Source: CAZWDL01 sp964632995 (lineage in GTDB: Bacteria; Bacteroidota; Bacteroidia; Chitinophagales; Saprospiraceae). From it: a stretch of 20,370 nt of DNA. Each line of letters starts with the position of its first letter. Position 1 is the first letter of the stretch. Shown here in pieces: positions 6,331 through 13,041 of the stretch. The stretch is from contig CAZWDL010000127.1 in NCBI GenBank assembly GCA_964632995.1, positions 1-20,370 of the forward strand, given 5' to 3'. The position numbers and the translations under genes were made by a program. The notes below the pieces were generated by a model. That model was not told the DNA's origin and did not search any database. It saw nothing but the letters and a program-made list of their open reading frames with translations.

Positions 6331-7611
6331 CTAATCCTCGATTTTCAACTCTCCCGTCAACTCCCCATCCTCATCCCGCAAAAACGCTATCATCCGTTCC
6401 AGGTCTTCGATGAAGAAAGTATCCTCACTTCCCGGCACCGGATCCAGGTAAAACTTGCCCGAACGGCTGTCCGCCAGCAGGCGATCCCCCTTGCGCGTGA
6501 TGACCATATGGCGCCAGTCGCTGCGGAAAGGACCGGTATACTCGTCCAGCTCGTGCGGCAGGGGCTTCACCTTCGCCATTTCTTTTACCGTGCCGTTTTT
6601 CGCGGCGAAAACCTTCTTGGTCAGTTCGATCAGATCATCCGTATCGACGCGCTCGCCCTCGAAGGTATTGGCGCGGTTGACCAGCACGACGTTTTCCTCC
6701 GGATAGACGATGATGGCCTGATTACCCACACCCTGTGCGGAGTAATTGGGCCGCTCCGTGCCGTAGATATTCGTCCACCACAGGTAAGCATAACCGCGGT
6801 CTTTGGCGCGGGTATCTATGGAATAGGACCGGGTGCTTTCCGCCACCCAGTCGGCCGAAACGATCTGCCCGCCGTTCCACTGTCCCTCCTGCAGAAATAG
6901 CTGCCCGAAGCGCGCCAAGTCACGCGACGACATGCGAAAGGGGTAAGCGGGAAACTGCGAGTGCTCCGCCTCCAGGTGGTAGTAGGTATCCTCCAGGCGG
7001 AAATCCTCCAGCTGTAAGGGATCGGCGAAGCGCTCCTTAAAGTCCAGGAAGAAATCCTTTTTACTGTACATCATCAGAATGTGGCAGAGGGTGTTGAAGT
7101 CCCAGTTGTTGTAGTACCAGAAGGTATTGGGTTTGTAGGTTCCCCTCTCCGGCCGGCGGGCTTTCATGGCGTCGGTTTCATAGGCCGCCGGATGATAGAC
7201 GCCCGAACGCGCCTTGAGAAGGTCGCCGATCGTCGCCTGCTTCTCTTGGTCGGTCAGCTGATGTACGTCCTCTATGCCCAGTTGTTCCATGGTGGTGCTC
7301 AGGTCAATGATTCCCTGGTCAACATAGACGCCCATCAGTGCGCTAAGGAAGCTCTTGCGTATGGAATGACACATAAAGCGCCGGTCGATATCGCCCCAGT
7401 AGTCGACGACCTTGCCGTCCTGGATGACCATAAAGGCGGCGGTACCGATCTCATTGGCGTATGCTTCGGCTTCTTCCAGCTTTTCGGCCGACCAGCCGGC
7501 TTCTTCGGGCGTGGCGTACATTTGCCAGTGGGCGCCGGGGTTTTGAGCAAATAGCGTGCTGGTGAACAGAACGAACACCAGGGTGATCATAGTGATAGTA
7601 CGATAGTGCAT
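6331..7611 (-). CDS. Secreted serine hydrolase, beta-lactamase/DD-peptidase fold
   Basis: A 426-residue protein with a signal peptide (MHYRTITMITLVFVLFTSTLFAQ). The three serine beta-lactamase-like motifs can be placed: SIRK at residues 83-86 (SxxK nucleophile and general base, in MCHSIRKSFLSALMG), Y-N-N in FWYYNNWDFNTL at about 167-169 (class C YxN motif), and a Gly-rich third motif QGVGNQAIIVYPEENVVLV in place of KTG. The LARFGQLFLQEGQW segment is also typical of this group. Family members are periplasmic or secreted esterases, amidases or peptidases; true beta-lactamase activity is not implied. The last 70 or so residues form an extra beta-rich segment. It lies downstream of the amidohydrolase on the same strand, 124 bp away; that spacer is filled by repeats, so an operon is uncertain. 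The ATG at 7611 is kept because the signal peptide starts there; Met8 is possible. Confidence 0.92.
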   Translation of the reverse strand: MHYRTITMITLVFVLFTSTLFAQNPGAHWQMYATPEEAGWSAEKLEEAEAYANEIGTAAFMVIQDGKVVDYWGDIDRRFMCHSIRKSFLSALMGVYVDQGIIDLSTTMEQLGIEDVHQLTDQEKQATIGDLLKARSGVYHPAAYETDAMKARRPERGTYKPNTFWYYNNWDFNTLCHILMMYSKKDFFLDFKERFADPLQLEDFRLEDTYYHLEAEHSQFPAYPFRMSSRDLARFGQLFLQEGQWNGGQIVSADWVAESTRSYSIDTRAKDRGYAYLWWTNIYGTERPNYSAQGVGNQAIIVYPEENVVLVNRANTFEGERVDTDDLIELTKKVFAAKNGTVKEMAKVKPLPHELDEYTGPFRSDWRHMVITRKGDRLLADSRSGKFYLDPVPGSEDTFFIEDLERMIAFLRDEDGELTGELKIED

Positions 7612-7641
7612 AATTTTGGTGGTATTGTTGATGAAAATCGA

Positions 7642-7692
7642 GTTTAGAAGTTTAGACGCCGCCCCTCTGGGGCGGCTGGTTTAGAAGTTTAG
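7642..7692 (+). repeat. GTTTAGAAGTTTAG direct repeats flanking a GC hairpin
   Basis: GTTTAGAAGTTTAG occurs at 7642-7655 and 7679-7692. Between the copies lies a perfect hairpin, GCCGCCCC (7658-7665), TCT, GGGGCGGC (7669-7676). The same 14-mer begins a comparable structure with a different hairpin at 20312-20370. It looks like a modular dispersed repeat; mechanism unknown. Confidence 0.8.
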
Positions 7693-7744
7693 CAGGCCTG
7701 AAAACGAGAAACCCGGTTTCAGATCTTCTGAACTTCTAAACCAG
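7676..7744. repeat. Inverted repeat at the 3' end of the amidohydrolase gene
   Basis: CTGGTTTAGAAGTTTAG (7676-7692) matches the reverse complement of 7728-7744 at 16 of 17 positions. The interior holds a smaller palindrome, GAAACC-C-GGTTTC. The right arm encodes the last two residues (Leu, Val) and the TAG stop of the amidohydrolase, so the element overlaps coding sequence. Confidence 0.75.
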
Positions 7745-9364
7745 CGCGGCGAAGTCGGCCAGTTTACCCGGCTCGATGGTTCCTTTGATTTTTTCTTCAA
7801 AAGCGCTGAAGGAAGCGCCCCAGGTATAGGCGCGCAGGGCGGTTTCCAAATCGATACGTTGTTCGGGGAACCATCCCTCAGCGGGCTCGCCGTTGACCGT
7901 CTGCCGGGTGACGGCGGCGTAGAGGCCCATGATGGGGTTGACAGGATAATAGGAAGCGTTGGTCCCCGGCCAGTCGGAGCCGAAGGAGAGGATGCAGTCG
8001 TTGTCCGCCAGCGTCCGGAAGGCGTAGGCGCCGCGGCAGCGTTCGTAGCCGATGCGTTCTTCCATCCAGCGCATGTCGTCGGTGACGTGATAGGGCTGCA
8101 CTTCCGCGACGATCCTGCGATCGCGGAAGCGGGAAAAATCATGGGGACTAATCACCTGGGCATGCACCAGGCGGAAGCGGCGGTCTCTGGGTCCGTTAAC
8201 CTGATCGAGGGTATCCAGGATGTCAAGCAGGATGGCGTTGGCCTCGTCGCCGATGGCGTGGATACGCAGCTGAATCCCCGCGTTGTCGGCGGCGATGATC
8301 ATGCGTTTGAATTCGGGCATTTCTTCGGAGAACTCCCGCCAGCCGCCCCGCCAGGAGGCGTTTTCAGGCATATTGTCCGAGTAAGGTTCGAAGAAGCGGG
8401 CCGTGCGGCCGCCCATGATACCGTCGATGTGGGTCTTAAGGGTACCGAAGGCCAGCCATTCGTCGCCGGCCGGTTCGGGGCCGCCTTCCGCGTCCCAGTC
8501 GATCGTCCAGCCGCGGGCTATCATTTCTTTATATTCGGGAAGTCGGGAAGGGCTGAAGTTGATGCGGCAGGTGAGTTCGCCTTTTGCACGCAAGTGCTCA
8601 TAAACATCCAGCTGTGTCCAGTCCGACATATCCTGCACCATCGTCACGCCCCACTTGCGGCACTCTTCCAGGGCGCGGCGCGATTCGGCGAGGCGCAGCT
8701 CGAAGGACTTTTCGGGGATTTTGTCCAGCGCTTCCCTTAATTCGGCGCCGGTTAGCAATCCGCTTTCCGATTCCATTTCCAGAAATTCCAGTGCGGCGGC
8801 ATTGGCCAGCCCTTCCGCGCGATCGTAGCGGGTGACCAAAACGGGAAAGTCCGTCGTTATGCTGTCGATCATCGAGCGGTGTGGGATAAAGACGGCGTCG
8901 TCCGCCGGTTCTTCCTCTCCGGCCGATCCCATGCCCCAGGCGGCATAAGCGCCCCAGTCGCCGCGGGTGATCCAGCTGCCGCGGGGCAGTCGCCGGGTGG
9001 CTTCGCGGACGCATTCGATGAACGCCTTTTCGTCATTCACATCCAGCAGATTGATCCCCAGCAAGAGGGAACCGGCGGAGGCGAAGTGCACGTGTGAGTC
9101 GTTGAAACCCGGCAGCAGCAGTTGCCCGGCCAGGTCGCGCGTGTCGGCGGCCGTAGGCGGCGTATCGGCCTCCGCTCCCACGCTCAGGGTGCGGCCGTTT
9201 TTCACGGCTACCCAGCCGGCCCAGGGCTGCGTTTCATTACCGGTCCAGATTTTAGCGTTGGTGAGCAAAAGGTCGTCATCCGCATTGCCGGAAGACTGCT
9301 CTCCGGAGCAGGCGGACAGCAATATGCCTAAGAGGAACAGTAACGGAGGGAACTTTAAAGTCAT
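7736..9364 (-). CDS. YtcJ-type amidohydrolase lipoprotein, probably C-terminally truncated
   Basis: A 542-residue amidohydrolase_3 (YtcJ-like) protein. I start at the ATG at 9364 because it places a clean lipoprotein signal there (MTLKFPPLLFLLGILLSAC, lipid-modified Cys19); 13 codons upstream are also open. Motifs in order: LLLTNAKIWTG, metal-binding HVH at 91-93 (FNDSHVHF), LKTHIDGIMGGRTA mid-protein, HAIGDEAN, LVHAQ, and FGSDWPG near residue 464 with the conserved Asp. Relatives hydrolyse exocyclic amide or formamide bonds or related substrates; the substrate here cannot be told. The oddity is the end: family members normally continue beyond GKLADFVVLD by about 30-40 residues forming the C-terminal beta-sandwich strand(s), but here the frame stops at GKLADFAALV, and Leu-Val-stop comes from the dispersed repeat at 7728-7744. 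The frame after the stop does not resemble the missing tail. Function may be reduced. Confidence 0.9.
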   Translation of the reverse strand: MTLKFPPLLFLLGILLSACSGEQSSGNADDDLLLTNAKIWTGNETQPWAGWVAVKNGRTLSVGAEADTPPTAADTRDLAGQLLLPGFNDSHVHFASAGSLLLGINLLDVNDEKAFIECVREATRRLPRGSWITRGDWGAYAAWGMGSAGEEEPADDAVFIPHRSMIDSITTDFPVLVTRYDRAEGLANAAALEFLEMESESGLLTGAELREALDKIPEKSFELRLAESRRALEECRKWGVTMVQDMSDWTQLDVYEHLRAKGELTCRINFSPSRLPEYKEMIARGWTIDWDAEGGPEPAGDEWLAFGTLKTHIDGIMGGRTARFFEPYSDNMPENASWRGGWREFSEEMPEFKRMIIAADNAGIQLRIHAIGDEANAILLDILDTLDQVNGPRDRRFRLVHAQVISPHDFSRFRDRRIVAEVQPYHVTDDMRWMEERIGYERCRGAYAFRTLADNDCILSFGSDWPGTNASYYPVNPIMGLYAAVTRQTVNGEPAEGWFPEQRIDLETALRAYTWGASFSAFEEKIKGTIEPGKLADFAALV

Positions 9365-9560
9365 CGGTAAAGGGTTTGATAGGTGTCGCTTCCAAGATCG
9401 CAAAAAGCAACCATTCTACCTAATTCGTTAATTGCGGATGCAGGAAGGAGATAAGCTCCTAAGGAACCAAAACATGGAACTGTACAACATAAATTATCGT
9501 TAAAAAAGTAAATCCGGGTATCTAGTGGATGCCCCGCATCAAGCATCCAGAACAAAACCA
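9365..9560. promoter_or_regulatory. Divergent promoter region, amidohydrolase / CotH-like gene
   Basis: This 196-bp region between divergent starts should carry two promoters. I cannot place a convincing Bacteroidota -33/-7 pair. A small hairpin AGGAG-ATAAG-CTCCT sits at 9446-9460. A second lies close to the + strand start: TGGATGC (9526-9532) with GCATCCA (9543-9549). An alternative pairing GATGC/GCATC (9528-9532 with 9536-9540) uses the same left arm, so the two stems exclude each other. Confidence 0.4.
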
Positions 9561-10613
9561 ATGAATACAAAACTTTTCACCATCCTGTTCCTTCTGCTCA
9601 CCTGTGGTGAACCCGCAGTGGCGCAGGAGAACGGCATCTCCTGGGAAGATCAGTCCCGGACGATTTTCAATGACCTGTACACCCACACCGACAGTCTCCC
9701 GGTGATTACCATCGAAACCGACTTACGGCAACTGGTGAAGGAAAAGTACGAGGAGCCCTATCAGCCGGCTGTGATCTCCTGGACTGATGCTTTCGGCGGC
9801 CTCCACCGCTGGGACATCAAGCTTCGAGCCCGCGGTAACCGCCGTAAAGACGTCTGCTACTACCCGCCGGTCAAACTCAACTTCGACCTGGATACCCTCG
9901 CCCTTTTGGGCTACGAACCCTACGACAAAATCAAGATCGTCAACCAATGCCGTGGATCCGGCGGCACAGTGGATTACCTTCTCAAGGAATATCTCGCCTA
10001 CCGGCTTTATCAACTCCTCACCCCGGCCGGCCTGCGTGCTCGCCTGGTTCGCTTTCGCTACCTGGATACTTCCAAAGACATGGAGGTAACCGAACTGTGG
10101 GGTATTCTCCTCGAACCGGAGGAGGAACTCGCCGCCCGCCTCAATGCCCAGCTTGTCGAATTGAGCCTCACCCGCTCCGTACACCTCGATCAGACCGCCT
10201 ATAACCAGCTTTCCTTCTTTCAATACATGGTGGGTAATACCGACTGGAACGTCAGCAACCGGCATAACCTCATCACAGTGAAAGAACCCGACGTCCAAAA
10301 GCTGACCCCCATCCCCTACGACTTCGACTACACCGGGCTGGTCAGCGCCGACTACGCCGTGCCCCACGAATCGCTACCCATCGATGCCGTGCAGGAACGC
10401 TATCACAAAGGCATTCCCATGAGCGAAGCCGAAGTGGACCAGCTCACCGCCAAGTTCGAAGAACTGATTCCCGAATTTCTGGCCGCCGTCGGAGAGATCA
10501 CTCTCCATGACGAACGCTGCGCTAAAGATGCTTTCAATTACTTGTCATACTTCTTTGACCTGCTGAACCACCCGAAGATTCTGCGGCAGATTTTTGTGCA
10601 GGGGAGGCAGTGA
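9561..10613 (+). CDS. Exported protein resembling CotH-type kinases
   Basis: A 350-residue protein with a signal peptide (MNTKLFTILFLLLTCGEPAVAQ). I choose the ATG at 9561 because an upstream start at 9525 would put charged residues before the signal. The body resembles CotH-family atypical kinases in layout: a beta-rich start with a KLRARGNRRKD segment near residues 88-95 (compare the RGN motif), VKLNFD, then YLLKEYLAYRLYQLL with a conserved-looking Lys near 142, an ELWGILLEPEEEL segment, FQYMVGNTDWNVSNRHNL near 222-235, and IPYDFDYTG near 251-259, comparable to the CotH N/D metal-binding positions and PxDxD segment. This is pattern recognition, not alignment, and many Bacteroidota homologues are simply called hypothetical. 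If correct, it would phosphorylate a protein or other substrate outside the cytoplasm. It is divergent from the amidohydrolase and is followed directly by a heptamer repeat. Confidence 0.82.
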   Translation: MNTKLFTILFLLLTCGEPAVAQENGISWEDQSRTIFNDLYTHTDSLPVITIETDLRQLVKEKYEEPYQPAVISWTDAFGGLHRWDIKLRARGNRRKDVCYYPPVKLNFDLDTLALLGYEPYDKIKIVNQCRGSGGTVDYLLKEYLAYRLYQLLTPAGLRARLVRFRYLDTSKDMEVTELWGILLEPEEELAARLNAQLVELSLTRSVHLDQTAYNQLSFFQYMVGNTDWNVSNRHNLITVKEPDVQKLTPIPYDFDYTGLVSADYAVPHESLPIDAVQERYHKGIPMSEAEVDQLTAKFEELIPEFLAAVGEITLHDERCAKDAFNYLSYFFDLLNHPKILRQIFVQGRQ

Positions 10614-10615
10614 TG

Positions 10616-10657
10616 GGAAGTCGGAAAGCGGAAGTGGGAAGTCGGAAGTGGGAAAAA
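10616..10657 (+). repeat. Six heptamer units directly after a stop codon
   Basis: From two bases after the TGA at 10611-10613 run six 7-bp units: GGAAGTC, GGAAAGC, GGAAGTG, GGAAGTC, GGAAGTG, GGAAAAA. The period is exact and the substitutions fall in the last bases. It lies between convergent genes. Too short in period for CRISPR; it looks like an imperfect microsatellite-like tract. Confidence 0.8.
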
Positions 10658-10715
10658 TTTACCCGACCATGAAACCCGGGCGGGAAGAAAACGGAAAAAG
10701 GGCTAAGCAGTACGT

Positions 10716-12887
10716 TTACTCCAGCTGCGCCGCCCCCTCGCGGACGAGATACCGCCGGTTTACCTCCAGGCCGGTCCAGGTGTCCGCTTTTACTTTCCGG
10801 TGCGGCCATTTCACCTCCAGCGTATCGATGCGCGTCGCCGTGCCCAGGCCGGTTTCCAGTTGCAAGCTGTTATTCCCGAAGCTGCTACCGGTTCCCACCG
10901 TCCGGTAAAGGGTCCGGCGCCCGTCCGGGCCGGAAATCACCAGGCGCACCCGTGCACCGATCGCCGAGCGGTTCGAGCGCTCGCCTTCCAACTTCAAGGT
11001 CACCCAGTTATTGTCATTACCGGGATTGAGGAAAAGCATATTCTGGTACACGTCACCCTCTACGGCGCCGCCGATGACGGTGTAGATGTCCTGGTCCCCG
11101 TCCTCGTCGAAGTCGCCGAAGCTGACGCCGTGGCCTTTCTGAATCTGGCCGAAGCCGCCGGCGGTGGTGACGTCCTGGAAGTAGCGCCCTTCGGCGTTGC
11201 GGAACATGCGGTTGGGCACGGTAGCCAGTAGACTGAAATCGCCGGTGCCCAGGTAAAAATCGAGCCAGCCGTCGTTGTCGAGGTCACCGTAGTTGGAGCC
11301 CATGGTAAAAAGGGCGTGGTTCAATCCTGTCGAGTCGGTCACCTCCTCAAAAGATTCGTTGCCGAGGTTGCGGTACAAACGCGGTTTGCCCACCTCAAAG
11401 GGCTCGCCCAGATAGTCGGCCGTCACGAAAGCACCCATCAGTTCGGAGTTGCCCTGGTGGTACCCCGAGACGAAGAGGTCTTCCCAGCCGTCGTTGTTAT
11501 AGTCGAAAAACCAGCAGGGAAACGAGTATACGGGGTCTTCTACACCTGCCGCTGCAGAAGCTTCTTCGAAGCGCCAGTCTTCCATGCTGCTTCCTCCCCG
11601 GTTGATAAAAAACTTATTGGGTTCCCCGAAGATGGAGACGTACAGATCCGGCAGTCCGTCGTTATTGATATCGCCCCAGGTAACGCCTTTGACGTAGGCA
11701 GTGACGTCCAGCCCCAGATCAGCGGCCACATCGCGGAAAGTACCGTCCCCTCGGTTGAGGTATAATTCACAAGGGAAGCCCGAGTTTCCGCTCGACTCGT
11801 TGCCGACGAAGAGGTCCAGCCAGCCGTCCTGGTTGAAATCGGCCCAGGCAGCGGTCTGGGAAGGATATAAAGTCAGCAAGCCGGCCTCTTCCGTTACATC
11901 GTGGAAGGTACCGCCCGTATTGCGCAGCAGGGAATTGGGGAAGCGGCCGTTAGCGCCCAGCCAGGCGCCGCGCGTGACGAAGATGTCGGGCCGGCCGTCG
12001 TTGTCGTAATCGGCATGTGCCTCGTTCAGGCCGCCGGTCAGTCCCGTCAGGCCTGCCGCTTCGGTTCTGTCCCTGAAGGAGCCGTCACCCTTATTGACAT
12101 AGAGACGGCTGGGTTCGCCGATAATATAGGAGGTGGTAAAAATATCGAGCCGGCCGTCGCCGTCAAAGTCTTCCATGCTGCAAGAGCCGGCGTGACTCAG
12201 CGCATCCACGCCGCTTTGCGGGGCCACATCGGGAAAAAAGGGCAAGTCGTATTCGGATTCAAAGGCGGCAGGCGGGATCAGGAAAGCCCCGGGTACCGCT
12301 TCCGGGTAATCGCCCAGCGCCATGTAAGCGATATTAAGCAGCCAGCGCGACTGCCTGTCGTCAGGATCTGCTTCCAGCATCTTCAAATAGATGTCGGCAG
12401 CCTGCCGCGCGCCGGTGGTCAGACGGTGCACTCCGCCGCCTTCGATCGGAACGATGCAGGAACGGGCGTCGCGATTGGTCAGGCAGTTTTCCTGCTCGCC
12501 CAGGCGGAGGTAGGCCAGGGCCAGGATCTGATAATAGGGCCGGTTGGCAGCGTTGACGGGCTCACCGGCGAACGCCTGCTGAACCACCCGCTCCGCCTCT
12601 ACGATACAGCGCTCGTTCTCTCCGGCCAGCAGCAGTTCCTGCAGGTTGTTCAGGCGCCAGTTGACCGGCACGCTGTAGGGAATGCCGCTGAGCTTCTCGG
12701 CGTAGTAGGCCGCCCGGCGACGGTTGAAATAGGGATAGGAGGCCGATTCCTTCGCCTGCTGCTCGAGCTCGGCCAGGCGGTCGACCATGCCGCGGTTCTC
12801 TTCTGGCACCTCCGGGCCGCAGCTGATAAGGGATAAGGCCAGAGCGGCGATTATGAGGCTATACCATCTATTTTTCTTCCTGTTCAT
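10716..12887 (-). CDS. FG-GAP/VCBS repeat lipoprotein with TPR-like region and ASPIC/UnbV domain
   Basis: A 723-residue lipoprotein; the signal ends LSLISC with modified Cys23. Residues about 35-200 are helical and TPR-like (RRRAAYYAEKLSG, NLQELLLAGENERCIVEAERV, YYQILALAYLRLGEQE, AADIYLKMLEADPDD, LNIAYMALGDY). A propeller region follows with seven Asp-rich calcium-type loops: DFDGDGRLD, DYDNDGRPD, DFNQDGWLD, DINNDGLPD, DYNNDGWED, DLDNDGWLD and DFDEDGDQD, each ahead of a short hydrophobic strand, and interleaved with LYLNRGDGTFRDV-type segments. Residues about 626-700 are an ASPIC/UnbV domain (NNWVTLKLEG, SAIGARVRL, TVGTGSSFGNNSL, LEVKWP). FG-GAP propellers bind Ca2+ and often mediate binding to proteins or glycans; the TPR part suggests a protein partner. 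It is convergent with the CotH-like gene and divergent from the lectin gene. Precise function unknown. Confidence 0.94.
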   Translation of the reverse strand: MNRKKNRWYSLIIAALALSLISCGPEVPEENRGMVDRLAELEQQAKESASYPYFNRRRAAYYAEKLSGIPYSVPVNWRLNNLQELLLAGENERCIVEAERVVQQAFAGEPVNAANRPYYQILALAYLRLGEQENCLTNRDARSCIVPIEGGGVHRLTTGARQAADIYLKMLEADPDDRQSRWLLNIAYMALGDYPEAVPGAFLIPPAAFESEYDLPFFPDVAPQSGVDALSHAGSCSMEDFDGDGRLDIFTTSYIIGEPSRLYVNKGDGSFRDRTEAAGLTGLTGGLNEAHADYDNDGRPDIFVTRGAWLGANGRFPNSLLRNTGGTFHDVTEEAGLLTLYPSQTAAWADFNQDGWLDLFVGNESSGNSGFPCELYLNRGDGTFRDVAADLGLDVTAYVKGVTWGDINNDGLPDLYVSIFGEPNKFFINRGGSSMEDWRFEEASAAAGVEDPVYSFPCWFFDYNNDGWEDLFVSGYHQGNSELMGAFVTADYLGEPFEVGKPRLYRNLGNESFEEVTDSTGLNHALFTMGSNYGDLDNDGWLDFYLGTGDFSLLATVPNRMFRNAEGRYFQDVTTAGGFGQIQKGHGVSFGDFDEDGDQDIYTVIGGAVEGDVYQNMLFLNPGNDNNWVTLKLEGERSNRSAIGARVRLVISGPDGRRTLYRTVGTGSSFGNNSLQLETGLGTATRIDTLEVKWPHRKVKADTWTGLEVNRRYLVREGAAQLE

Positions 12888-12911
12888 GTTTCTTCAGTTT
12901 TATGTCCCAAA

Positions 12912-12943
12912 CTCGGGCAGCGCGAACGGCGGCGCCGCCCGAG
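12912..12943. repeat. GC palindrome in a divergent promoter region
   Basis: CTCGGGC (12912-12918) and GCCCGAG (12937-12943) form a 7-bp stem; inside it GGCGGCGCCGCC (12928-12939) is a perfect 12-bp palindrome, so the two foldings compete. It lies 25 bp upstream of the TPR/FG-GAP gene start, where it could influence its leader. It may be another degenerate member of the GC-rich palindromes. Confidence 0.45.
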
Positions 12944-12979
12944 AGGGCGCGAGAGGCAAGAGACGTCCGCCAACTGTCA

Positions 12980-13008
12980 TTTCTTCCGCACGGAAAGTTC
13001 TATCTTTC
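12980..13008 (+). promoter_or_regulatory. Possible Bacteroidota-type promoter for the lectin/T9SS cargo gene
   Basis: TATCTTTC at 13001-13008 matches the -7 consensus TAnnTTTG except for the last base, and TTTC at 12980-12983 lies 17 bp upstream as a weak -33 box. Initiation would then be about 25-30 bases before the ATG at 13042. The match is imperfect, so this is a suggestion only. Confidence 0.28.
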
Positions 13009-13041
13009 TGAAAAGAAAGAAAAGGAATTGACCGGCAAAGG

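Noticed and set aside
7612..7735. Missing amidohydrolase tail displaced by a frameshift
   Set aside because: I read the - strand after the stop in the original frame and saw only translations of the repeats; no VLD or GG-type ending of the family appears, so simple frameshift is not supported.
7859..8740. 293-codon open frame on the + strand
   Set aside because: Antisense to the amidohydrolase, which has metal-binding motifs in the correct order.
10616..10657. Heptamer tract as a CRISPR array
   Set aside because: The units are 7 bp with no spacers and there are no cas genes nearby.
11901..12836. 311-codon open frame on the + strand
   Set aside because: Antisense to the TPR/FG-GAP lipoprotein. 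The high-GC reverse frame stays open because of codon bias.
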